NCBI RefSeq assembly: GCF_024756255.1 | Contig: NZ_JANUHB010000002.1 | Coordinates: 496,001 to 560,000, forward strand | Direction: 5' to 3' | Length of the DNA: 64,000 nt | From: Massilia agilis | GTDB lineage: Bacteria > Pseudomonadota > Gammaproteobacteria > Burkholderiales > Burkholderiaceae_D | Shown here: positions 16,656 to 24,089 of the stretch, in pieces | Position numbering within the stretch: position 1 is the stretch's first letter | Layout of the letters: each line of letters begins with the position of its first letter | The notes under the pieces: model-generated | Seen by the model: the letters and a program-made list of their open reading frames with translations, nothing else | Databases searched by the model: none | What the model was told of the DNA's origin: nothing | Program-made: the position numbers and the translations under genes

Positions 16656-18128
16656 CTAAGCCTGAGGAGCTCCTCTCTGCAGTAGACCTACTGCGGCAGC
16701 GTCGCCCAAAAAGCTTAGCAGCGAAAATTCATCGTCTGGTGGAAACGTCTTTCCGGTCACACTGGCCAAGGCCTGTCCGACAACGACCTCCCAAGGTTTT
16801 TTTGACCCAGCTATACCCACGATCAGTTGTCGAACCGCTTTGATCTTGGTGTTTCTTAATCGATCCTGTGCATTCAGCAGATCTTTCAAGAGAACAACAT
16901 TCTGGTGCCCGGGGTTATCGTTAATCCAAGCCATGCCAAGCTCTCGAAACTCCGCCCAGGTAATGTTCAGGACGGCTAGGCATTCATTCGTCACGAGTGA
17001 ATTCTCGATGGCGTAACACTGCAGTCGGAACCGCTCGACGCAACCAACGGCGTTGAGCGTACCTGGAACGCCGTCGCCGTCTCTCAAGGAATACGCTTTG
17101 GGATTGTCATAGACAGTGCCAAGCGTCTTGGCACAAAAGAGTTCCAGTTCGGATTGCTGGTTAACGGACTGTGCGAGCACTGGAAAGACGCGGATCCGCC
17201 CGCCCGAAGATCTGGCGGCTTGCTGCCAGACCCGCTCATCATCCTCACCTTCGAGAATGAGGATAGGATCGTTACTGAGGCTCAATGAAAGCGGATGCCC
17301 GAAAAATGGTGCCACCTTCTTGAGATTATCAGACACAGGGGCAAAGGAAACGACATTGCTACTAAACTCCTTTGTTCCCACAGCAACAAGCTCGCTACCA
17401 GCAAGCGCACAGACAAGCGCTGTGCTGTGCGTCGCAATATAAATGAATACCCTCTTCCTGACTGCCTCCGGGATAGAATTGAGTAGTTCTAGAAGGTAGT
17501 GACCAAATCGCGCCTGCAAATCGGGATGCTGGTGCACGTCAGGCTCATCCAATAGTAGTACGTTCTCCTTGTTGGGATCGACTGCCATGATAAAGCTCAT
17601 TACTTCGGAGGCGAGGGCGATCGTTTCTGACTCACCACTGCTCAAGGCATCTGGTTCGACCTTTAGCCCCTCCATTGTTCGAAGTACAAAATCGTTTCCA
17701 CCTTGCTCAATGAAGACATTACTCAGCATTCGATTGATCGGGCCAAGACAGTCGGTTTGGAAGCTCTTGCCGCGAGCGTCTACATCTTGAAGCTTCCGAA
17801 GGTAGGCCGTCTCAGCGTTGCGCAACGCAAGATGTGACATTGCCTTGAAACTAGAATTACTAGTTTGATTTGCGCGCCTGACTTGCGCGGCCCACTGCGG
17901 ATTGCCCGACATGTTGGTATCGACATTGCCATCCCGTCGAAATACGCCAGTCCTCTCCGGCGTAACATATGTCACTCGGTACTGCTCTTGGCCAGCTAAT
18001 TGCTTATCGATCGAGCGGAGTAAGCGGCTTTTTCCTGCTCCGTTACGCCCAAGGATGACATTGATGGGTTTCAGCTCTCGGAGCTCGCAGACCCCAATTT
18101 CAACATCGGAAAACTTCAAATCAGTCAA
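16656..18128 (-). CDS. OLD-family-like protein: ABC-type ATPase with C-terminal TOPRIM-like motifs
   Basis: 490 residues. The N-terminal ATPase has Walker A GRNGAGKS (27-34), ABC signature LSSGESE (162-168), Walker B LLLDEPD (191-197) and a switch His in ATHS (232-235). After residue 285, ILEGEDDERV (Glu293) and RDGDG (Asp350, Asp352) have the spacing of the Glu and DxD metal motifs of a TOPRIM nuclease, making this an OLD-type domain order. OLD proteins include phage P2 Old and Gabija GajA and often act in phage defence. No UvrD-like helicase or other partner is next to it, so it is not a complete Gabija. It stands alone between two att-like sequences, with AT-richer composition than the core. 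Defence is inference. Confidence 0.7.
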   Translation of the reverse strand: MTDLKFSDVEIGVCELRELKPINVILGRNGAGKSRLLRSIDKQLAGQEQYRVTYVTPERTGVFRRDGNVDTNMSGNPQWAAQVRRANQTSNSSFKAMSHLALRNAETAYLRKLQDVDARGKSFQTDCLGPINRMLSNVFIEQGGNDFVLRTMEGLKVEPDALSSGESETIALASEVMSFIMAVDPNKENVLLLDEPDVHQHPDLQARFGHYLLELLNSIPEAVRKRVFIYIATHSTALVCALAGSELVAVGTKEFSSNVVSFAPVSDNLKKVAPFFGHPLSLSLSNDPILILEGEDDERVWQQAARSSGGRIRVFPVLAQSVNQQSELELFCAKTLGTVYDNPKAYSLRDGDGVPGTLNAVGCVERFRLQCYAIENSLVTNECLAVLNITWAEFRELGMAWINDNPGHQNVVLLKDLLNAQDRLRNTKIKAVRQLIVGIAGSKKPWEVVVGQALASVTGKTFPPDDEFSLLSFLGDAAAVGLLQRGAPQA

Positions 18129-18567
18129 TTTTTACACTCCGTTGTTTGTCGACACCTTCTTACCAAATACACATCAAGAAATGGGCAACATGGTGGTACT
18201 GTAGGAAAAGAAGTGTGGGCAAGCCCCCTGTTCAGCTAGATTTTATTTTACACGTTTCCTCAGTGCATTCTTGGATGCCGCTCCTCCGAGCTCGGGCCAA
18301 TCTATCAGCCCCTGCACAGCTTTTCGCCGTACAGAGCGGTCCCAGAACCTGCAGGAGAACCGGTAGGAGTTCAATCGAAAGTACCAATACTCAAATACCC
18401 CAACGGCACCCACCGATTTACTCGTACACTAGAGCTCAAGCACCACTAGTAGGCACCACCGTAGAACTGGGCATTATTGTTGAGCCTAAGAGGTAGTTTG
18501 CGGAACTACCCTTGCTGAGCAGAGCCTGACGGACATGCCAGATTAACTCATGGATAGTGGCTTCAAG
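18129..18567. other. Noncoding stretch left of the island boundary
   Basis: 439 bases upstream of the OLD-like gene and ending at the left 50-bp repeat. AT-richer than the core, with no open frame that has a ribosome site. It should contain the promoter of the leftward ATPase gene, but I cannot pick -35/-10 elements with confidence. Confidence 0.4.
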
Positions 18568-18617
18568 TGGCCTGCCCAGCTGGGTTCGAACCAGCGACCC
18601 TCAGCTTAGAAGGCTGA
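18568..18617. repeat. attL: 50-bp copy of the tRNA-Arg 3' segment
   Basis: Identical over 50 bases to 35087-35136. It covers CCA, acceptor 3' strand, T-arm, variable loop and the 3' half of the anticodon arm of tRNA-Arg, then diverges (ACAAGACC here, TGCTCTAT in the real gene). It cannot make a tRNA; it is the duplicated end left by site-specific integration. Confidence 0.9.
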
Positions 18618-18744
18618 ACAAGACCGAGTTTTTCGGCGTTGATTGGCATTTACGAAAAACGGCAATCACCTTACAAATCAATTACCTATCATCGTCACCG
18701 CCATACGTTGCGTTGATGCAAGTTGATCGATATACTGCGGCTCC

Positions 18745-18761
18745 GGGTACCAAAGGGGTAC
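18745..18761. promoter_or_regulatory. Probable recombinase/excisionase arm site, left
   Basis: GGGTACCAAAGGGGTAC matches GGGTACCAAACGGGTAC at 35001-35017 with one difference and contains two GGGTAC half-sites. One copy near each island end, just inside the repeats, is the layout of arm-type binding sites for tyrosine recombinases. Confidence 0.5.
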
Positions 18762-18800
18762 TGGCTGGCCACCGAGCCGCAAGAATCTGCATCAACGTCG

Positions 18801-20153
18801 ATGGCAAAAATTAAATTTACAGCTGGCCGAGTCGAGGCCTTTCCTCTCCTTGATGGTCAAAAGCTATCTTTCCTGTGGGACACAGGAGCGCCCGGACTTG
18901 GGCTCCGTGCGACGCCGAATGGAGGCAAATCGTACATATTCCAGGCAAAGCTAAATGGCGAGGTAATACGCATCAAGATTGGCGACCCGAAGACTTGGGA
19001 CATCGCCGCTGCACAGGCAGAAGCCCGCCGCCTGAAAGTCATCATCGACAGTGGACAAGACCCACGACAGGTAAAAGCCGATGTTCTGGCTGCCGCGCAA
19101 GCAGCGCGAGACGCCAAGTCCGCCGCCGAAGCCGCTGAACTAGCCGCCAAGAGCGCGGCTGCCGCTGCCGCCCTGCGCGAGTCGATAACGCTGGGCGACG
19201 TATGGCCAAAGTACGTGAGTTCGCGTAAAGCAAAGTGGAGCGCAGGACACTTACGAAATCACGTCACCTTGGCCGCGCCAGGCGGGGAAACGAAAAAACG
19301 AGGGGCGGGCCTCACCGTCGCCGGCCCACTGTTCCCGTTGATGTCGCTGGCACTCGTCGACTTGGGCGGCACGACAATTGCTGATTGGTTGGCGAAGGAA
19401 GCGCGCGACAGACCAACTAACGCCGCACAAAGTTATCGGTTGCTGAGGGCCTTTATCCGGTGGTGCGCCGACATGCCCGAGTATCGCGACATGGTGCCTG
19501 CCGATGCATACAGCGCCCGCGCCGTGAGGGATGTGTTGCCCAAGAGCCAGTCCAAGGAGGGCGACAGCCTGCAGCGCGAGCAGCTAAAGATGTGGTTTGA
19601 TGCCGTTCGAAAAATCCGAAACCCAGTTATCAGCGCATACCTGCAAGCCTTACTGCTAACCGGGGCACGCCGTGAAGAACTTGCCGCCCTGCGTTGGGAA
19701 GACGTGGATTTTCAATGGCGAAGCCTCACCATCCATGACAAGGTAGAAGGCGTGCGGACGATTCCGCTGACACCTTACGTTTCGCACCTGTTGGCCGCCC
19801 TCCCCCGACGTAATCAATGGGTGTTCAGCAGCGAAACGGCCGCCGACGGGAAGCTTGCTGAGCCGCGCATTGCGCACACCAAGGCTCTCGCAGCGGCCGG
19901 CCTGCCGCATGTCTCTCTGCATGGCCTACGTCGCTCGTTCGGGACGTTGTGCGAATGGGTAGAAATGCCGAGCGGTATATCAGCGCAAATTATGGGCCAC
20001 AAGCCAAGCGCTCTTGCCGAAAAGCACTATCGCCGCCGTCCGCTGGACCTATTGCGCAAATGGCATGACCAAATCGAAGTTTGGATACTCGACCAGGGCG
20101 AGGTCATGTTCAATCCGATTGAGTCAGGCTTAAGAGTAGTGCGCGCCGCTTGA
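18801..20153 (+). CDS. Tyrosine recombinase (island integrase)
   Basis: 450 residues from ATG 18801 (start MAKIKFTAGR); the frame opens earlier but those codons overlap the arm site and are not protein-like. The N-terminal part has the GDPKTWDIAAAQAEA pattern of P4-type integrase arm-binding domains. An alanine-rich helix (about residues 95-125) links it to the core-binding domain. Catalytic residues are visible: Arg280 (TGARREE), Lys in HDKVEGVRT, His364 and Arg367 (HGLRRSF), His390 (MGHK) and the nucleophile Tyr400 (KHYRR). It integrates the element at the tRNA-Arg gene. The gene lies at the end away from the intact tRNA, pointing inwards, which is less usual than int next to the tRNA. Confidence 0.93.
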   Translation: MAKIKFTAGRVEAFPLLDGQKLSFLWDTGAPGLGLRATPNGGKSYIFQAKLNGEVIRIKIGDPKTWDIAAAQAEARRLKVIIDSGQDPRQVKADVLAAAQAARDAKSAAEAAELAAKSAAAAAALRESITLGDVWPKYVSSRKAKWSAGHLRNHVTLAAPGGETKKRGAGLTVAGPLFPLMSLALVDLGGTTIADWLAKEARDRPTNAAQSYRLLRAFIRWCADMPEYRDMVPADAYSARAVRDVLPKSQSKEGDSLQREQLKMWFDAVRKIRNPVISAYLQALLLTGARREELAALRWEDVDFQWRSLTIHDKVEGVRTIPLTPYVSHLLAALPRRNQWVFSSETAADGKLAEPRIAHTKALAAAGLPHVSLHGLRRSFGTLCEWVEMPSGISAQIMGHKPSALAEKHYRRRPLDLLRKWHDQIEVWILDQGEVMFNPIESGLRVVRAA

Positions 20154-20206
20154 CCCTGAGACGATATAGGCGCATCAGTAGATTTTAGTGAAATAGCAAT
20201 AGTTAT

Positions 20207-20923
20207 ATGAAGAGACTTAAACCGTTTGAGACATTAGACGACGCGGCAAAAATTTTGAACGAGTTACGGCAAGAACGCGGCCTGTCGGCGTTCTGGTGTG
20301 CTGACCGTTTCCTGGCGAATGCTATCAACGGAGATATAAATTTAACCATCCTCTTGCCTCAAAAATTTGATGTTGCCAAGAAAGATGGAGGGGAAAAATA
20401 TCTTGATACCCCTCTTCGCCCGTCAGCCCCGAAGGGCACAGATCATTTCTTTGCAGATAGGCCAGAACTGTATGCGTTAAGTCAGGGGAACTCCTCAACC
20501 GAACTTAAGAGCATCGTGAGCATATCGAATGATGGGGTCAGAAGCGTACTTCATTCAGTCAAGCCTCCTATGACCATATCCGTGTCTGACCTAAGAATTA
20601 GTTCAGAGCAACTTTTTCGGTACATAGAAGCGGAACGGCCGCCCGCGCAGGCCGCTCCCGTGCGAGTGTATAAAAAATCTCGAACAAATTCGTTGGACGC
20701 ACCAATTCGGATGGCGATTGAACTGGCCGGTAGCCTAGAAACTGCGGCAGTGTTCGTAAAGTTACGTGAGCTTGCCATAAAAGAGACGAGTCCTTTCAAT
20801 GGCGATGTGCGGAATGGGATACTTTCGTACACGGATGACAGTGGTGAAGTTGCAGGGTTGACAAAAGCAAGCTTGGGAAAACGACTTAACAAGCACTCGC
20901 AGCGAGAACCCAAGTGCAGCTAG
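20207..20923 (+). CDS. Hypothetical protein of the island's regulatory block
   Basis: 238 residues; not recognised. The N-terminal 60 residues (FETLDDAAKILNELRQERGLS...) look like a small helical module; a flexible Pro/Ala segment near residue 145 precedes a helical C-terminus (DAPIRMAIELAGSLETAAVFVKLRELA). No membrane segment or catalytic signature is seen. It follows the integrase by 53 bases in the same direction and precedes a small HTH gene, so a part in control of the element is plausible but unproven. Codon use is AT-richer than in the core. Confidence 0.6.
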   Translation: MKRLKPFETLDDAAKILNELRQERGLSAFWCADRFLANAINGDINLTILLPQKFDVAKKDGGEKYLDTPLRPSAPKGTDHFFADRPELYALSQGNSSTELKSIVSISNDGVRSVLHSVKPPMTISVSDLRISSEQLFRYIEAERPPAQAAPVRVYKKSRTNSLDAPIRMAIELAGSLETAAVFVKLRELAIKETSPFNGDVRNGILSYTDDSGEVAGLTKASLGKRLNKHSQREPKCS

Positions 20924-20986
20924 ACGCACGCAAGCGCACTTAAGCGCCGAACATAGTATCGAAATCAATCATGCGGTATTGAATAG

Positions 20987-21011
20987 GAGCCCTCTCAACA
21001 CGAAAGGGCTC
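20987..21011 (+). promoter_or_regulatory. Hairpin overlapping the ribosome site of the HTH gene
   Basis: GAGCCCT (20987-20993) pairs with AGGGCTC (21005-21011) across an 11-base loop, four bases before the ATG at 21016. The 3' arm contains the only purine-rich run (AAAGGG) that could serve as ribosome site, so folding could limit translation. Confidence 0.35.
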
Positions 21012-21015
21012 TCCA

Positions 21016-21225
21016 ATGCCGTCAGTTCAAAAATTCCCGTCGCTCGAAAGCGAAACTCGCAGCCATGTCGACACGGCGTGCGCATCGTTCCACGTCAACC
21101 GTAAGCCGCAAACTCTGCGCTCGTGGGCGTGCTTCGAAAACGGCCCGCTCCGCCCCGTCCGCATCTCGGGCCGCCTGGCATGGTCTGTCGCCGAAATCCG
21201 CCGCTTGCTCGCTGGGGGCGAATAA
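21016..21225 (+). CDS. Small winged-helix/HTH protein (AlpA/excisionase-like)
   Basis: 69 residues. The pattern HVDTACASFHVNRKPQTLRSW followed by GPLRPVRISGRLAWSVAEIRRLL is that of small MerR/AlpA-type proteins: a helix-turn-helix, then a short beta wing with an Arg-rich turn and a final helix. Such proteins act as excisionases or as activators of integrase genes in integrated elements. Its stop overlaps the next start (TAATG), and it lies between integrase and relaxase, which fits a recombination-directionality or copy-control role. The AAAGGG ribosome site lies in a hairpin. The HTH call is good; the excisionase role is inference. Confidence 0.65.
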   Translation: MPSVQKFPSLESETRSHVDTACASFHVNRKPQTLRSWACFENGPLRPVRISGRLAWSVAEIRRLLAGGE

Positions 21226-21620
21226 TGGCAAAGCGTTCCAAAAAACAGCCTCGGAAGAAATTGGCCGGCTCGAAAGAATCTGACCTCTTCGCTACCACGA
21301 AAACCCCTGAGGAAACTACCGAGACCATCGTATTCGCCGGCACCGAGAACCCCCGCTACCTGCGCGCCTTGCACGCGCTCTTGACCCGTCCGATGCCCCG
21401 CAAAAGCGTGGATTCAACGGCGGGGTGCAGCAATGGCCCCGACCTGATTTCTGCGCTGCGCGCCCTCGGCCTCGGCGAACCCGGCCTGCGGTGCGCAATG
21501 GTTCCTGACACGGACCGTGACGGCCGCGCAGTAAGGCGAGGCGTCTATTACCTGACGGGGCCAGGCCGCCGTGCAGTAAATGCATGGTTGCGTCTGCGCG
21601 CTCAGGACAGCTCCCGTTAA
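21225..21620 (+). CDS. Hypothetical basic protein upstream of relaxase
   Basis: 131 residues from ATG 21225, overlapping the previous stop as TAATG. The first 20 residues are Lys-rich (MAKRSKKQPRKKLAGS). The C-terminal half (GPDLISALRALGLGEP ... RRGVYYLTGPGRRAVNAWL) looks like a compact winged-helix module, a fold also used by phage-like host-nuclease or antirepressor proteins. No assigned function. The place between an HTH protein and a relaxase suggests an accessory DNA-binding role, which is a guess. Confidence 0.55.
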   Translation: MAKRSKKQPRKKLAGSKESDLFATTKTPEETTETIVFAGTENPRYLRALHALLTRPMPRKSVDSTAGCSNGPDLISALRALGLGEPGLRCAMVPDTDRDGRAVRRGVYYLTGPGRRAVNAWLRLRAQDSSR

Positions 21621-21730
21621 TGCGCCCTCCACATTACCTGCGTCTTGTGTCCGCGACCGTCACTCCCCTGCCACAACGTGGCTCGACAGTATGCAGGGAA
21701 CCGGCAGTTCCGGCCACGAAGGGGGCGCAC

Positions 21731-22495
21731 ATGGCCGCCGGCCACGCCCTATGCATCAAGCGATTGTATGGCCCGCACATTATCAAAGTCGCGGCGAAGC
21801 ATAATCTGCGGGAGATTGCCGCCGAGATTGGCTGCGACGGCCACATCGACGCGGCACGCATCCCTGATAATTTCAGCCTACGTGGCCCTGCCACCGCTGA
21901 CGGTGTGGCGCAACTTGCGAAGTCGCTGATGGACAATGCCCGAATCGCGAAGCTTCGCAAGACAGCGGTAATGGCGCTTGAGCTCTTGTTCACGCTGCCG
22001 ACGAAAACTAGCGTCGACCCCCGCAAGTATTTTGAGGATGCCACTCTCTGGGCCGAGACACATTTCGGGGTACCAGTGCTTTCATCAGTGGTCCATCTGG
22101 ACGAAAGCGCACCGCACTGCCATGTGCTGCTGCTGCCTCTGGTGAACGGCAAGATGAACGGGTCGGACCTGCATGGAGGCAAGGCCAAACTATCGGCTAT
22201 GCAAGCCAGCTTCCATGAAAAGGTAGCTTCAGGGTACGGATTCGCTCGGCAGGCCCCGCAGAAGCGCCACAGCGCCGCCGTTAGGGTCGCCGCGATGGAA
22301 CTTGCTCGTGAGCGACTTCAAGCGAACAGCGGGCTTGTAGATGCAGTTATCGAGGCGTTGTTGAAGCCGCACGCGCAGAATCCAGAACCCCTGCTCGCTG
22401 CGTTGAACATTGCCATGCCGAAGCCCACAGTGAGGACAAAATCGTTTGTTGAGATTATGACGAGGCCGGTCAGCTCCCGCGACGCAGCCCTATAG
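21731..22495 (+). CDS. MobV/Pre-like relaxase
   Basis: 254 residues from ATG 21731 (start MAAGHALCIKRLYG); a longer frame reaches 21584 but overlaps the preceding gene. The diagnostic motif is VHLDESAPHCHVLLLP, with His122, Asp124, Glu125, His129 and His131 forming the HxDE..PHxH metal site of MobV (Pre/Mob) relaxases. WAETHFGVPVLSS ahead of it and GKAKLSAMQASFHEKV after it fit the family. Relaxases nick oriT and pilot DNA through a helper's conjugation pore. The protein is short for the family and lacks the long C-terminal helical region, so it is a minimal or trimmed form. No coupling protein or mating-pair genes are present. The stop codon sits within a strong hairpin. Confidence 0.78.
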   Translation: MAAGHALCIKRLYGPHIIKVAAKHNLREIAAEIGCDGHIDAARIPDNFSLRGPATADGVAQLAKSLMDNARIAKLRKTAVMALELLFTLPTKTSVDPRKYFEDATLWAETHFGVPVLSSVVHLDESAPHCHVLLLPLVNGKMNGSDLHGGKAKLSAMQASFHEKVASGYGFARQAPQKRHSAAVRVAAMELARERLQANSGLVDAVIEALLKPHAQNPEPLLAALNIAMPKPTVRTKSFVEIMTRPVSSRDAAL

Positions 22496-22521
22496 GGAAA
22501 GCGCAACGCTTCCCTATAGGG
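22488..22521. repeat. Inverted repeat at the relaxase stop codon
   Basis: CCCTATAGGGAAAGC and GCTTCCCTATAGGG pair across a short GCAAC spacer with one bulged A; each arm also contains the palindrome CCCTATAGGG. The relaxase TAG lies in the 5' arm. There is no T-run after it, so it need not be a terminator; a protein-binding or oriT-like role is possible. Confidence 0.55.
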
Positions 22522-22694
22522 TTAGTGGCGGCCTAGGTGGTCGCCTTGTCAGCAGCGCAGTCCCAACTCTAGCGCGACATCTTGCTAACTAGAACTGCGA
22601 AATCAAATACGTTCAACGCTAGCGAATGGCTAATTCCGGCGGCGACCCGAATTTGCCATAATCAACGGATTTGCAGTATCTACTCATTCTTTTA

Positions 22695-23936
22695 TCACAT
22701 TGCCTCTCTCATTCTCGCCAACCCAATTCTTGTGCCTTCCGCAGTCTCCCAAAGTTCCTCAGCAAGCCTCTCCATCATCGTGATTCTTGCCAAAATGCTC
22801 ACTGTCGCCAATGAGACATCAGGATTGTGGACAATCGCGTTCCTAAACTGAGCTATCTCGGCAACTCGCTCCTTAAATTCTTCGTTTATATATTTTTTCC
22901 TAAGCGCAAAACTCGTCAAACCTTCCCAGTTGTGCTTCGCAAGCTTGCGCACTTCCTCTCTATCAGCTGCGGAGAACTCTCCAAGCTCCCTTAAGGAAGA
23001 TAAAAGGATTTCCCAAGTCTTCAGAAATTCAGCAAACAAACCGTTAGATGTCGCTGCGACGTTCTCTGCAACTTCTTCCTTCTGCGCCGCCGAAACTTCT
23101 ACTTGCGCCAAGCTACTTATTGCCTTATCGAACTTCTCGTCAAGCTCATCGGTCAACACGTTAATCTCTTTTAACTCATCAACAGTAATAAACCGATTGT
23201 GTGCAACTTTGCACCTTAATTCGTATAACCGCTCCCATCGCTTTTTAAGGTATCCACTATCGCACTCGATGATTGGAGCGAAGTATCTTTGCCAATTTGA
23301 CGCAGGGACAAGTTCTTTCAGTTCGTTGATATCCAGGTCGGCAGTAGTCGTAGATGCTGAAATCTTCTCAGTTATCTTCCTGACATCACCAGTAAAATAT
23401 TCTTTAAAAAGGAGGTTCGAAAGCTGGATGAAATCGAGATCATGCAAATAATTAGCCGACCTGTCAGACCTCTTTGTTTTTATAGATTCTTCGACTTCAC
23501 TCGGTATGGCCTCTTTTGTCCATGCCACCCCAACGTTCAGCAGCATAAACTTGGTAATTAATTTCCTAAGGAGATTCTCTGTGCGATGAAGTTTTGGATA
23601 CGCCCGCTCGCACAATCGGCTTCCCATTTCATCCCACAGTATTTCGGGCGGTCTGCCGCTAATCTTCGTCAGAATAGTTCGAAGCAACTTCAGCAAATCT
23701 CTGAACTTTTGCTCATCCGAATCTCTATCAAGGCCGAGTTTTATATGAAAATATCTTTGGTTTCCACCTTCAACATTGCGAAAGGCTACGTCATATTTAA
23801 ATTTGCAACCGGAAAACTTAAGTTCAGTGCCGCCAACCTTAATCTGATCATAGCCCTGTATCGAACTATTCAAAGACTCCACGGACTGGCAATAAAGCTC
23901 TGAAGAATCAATAAGGACAAGATATTCTACGTTCAT
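22695..23936 (-). CDS. Two-motif HEPN-domain protein, candidate defence RNase
   Basis: 413 residues, markedly AT-rich DNA. Two Rx4H motifs characteristic of HEPN ribonucleases are present: RCKVAH (Arg241-His246) and RNAIVH (Arg365-His370), each within a helical bundle, so the C-terminal half carries two HEPN units. The N-terminal 120 residues (MNVEYLVLIDSSELYCQ...) look like an independent alpha/beta sensing or binding domain. HEPN proteins commonly act as toxins or abortive-infection RNases. It is transcribed in the same direction as the type I restriction operon 150 bases upstream and may be its distal passenger. No antitoxin-like small gene (MNT/HigA type) is adjacent. Motif assignment is direct; the defence role is inference. 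Confidence 0.65.
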   Translation of the reverse strand: MNVEYLVLIDSSELYCQSVESLNSSIQGYDQIKVGGTELKFSGCKFKYDVAFRNVEGGNQRYFHIKLGLDRDSDEQKFRDLLKLLRTILTKISGRPPEILWDEMGSRLCERAYPKLHRTENLLRKLITKFMLLNVGVAWTKEAIPSEVEESIKTKRSDRSANYLHDLDFIQLSNLLFKEYFTGDVRKITEKISASTTTADLDINELKELVPASNWQRYFAPIIECDSGYLKKRWERLYELRCKVAHNRFITVDELKEINVLTDELDEKFDKAISSLAQVEVSAAQKEEVAENVAATSNGLFAEFLKTWEILLSSLRELGEFSAADREEVRKLAKHNWEGLTSFALRKKYINEEFKERVAEIAQFRNAIVHNPDVSLATVSILARITMMERLAEELWETAEGTRIGLARMREAM

Positions 23937-24089
23937 TTTTCTCTCTTGATCACTTGCAAATTAGTAAGTTAACGGTGCCGGAGGATTGCCCTGTATGGCT
24001 ACTCCTCGCCGGAAGCGTCACGGAACTCTAACTCGTCTCACAGTCGTGGCAGGTCAAGTCTGACCTACTAAATTTTATGTTCCTTCACC

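Noticed and set aside
16656..18128. A Gabija system
   Set aside because: Only a GajA-like domain order is present; no UvrD-like GajB gene is next to it.
18568..18617. A second tRNA-Arg gene
   Set aside because: Only the 3' part is present; the 5' acceptor strand, D-arm and half of the anticodon arm are missing, so it is an att repeat.
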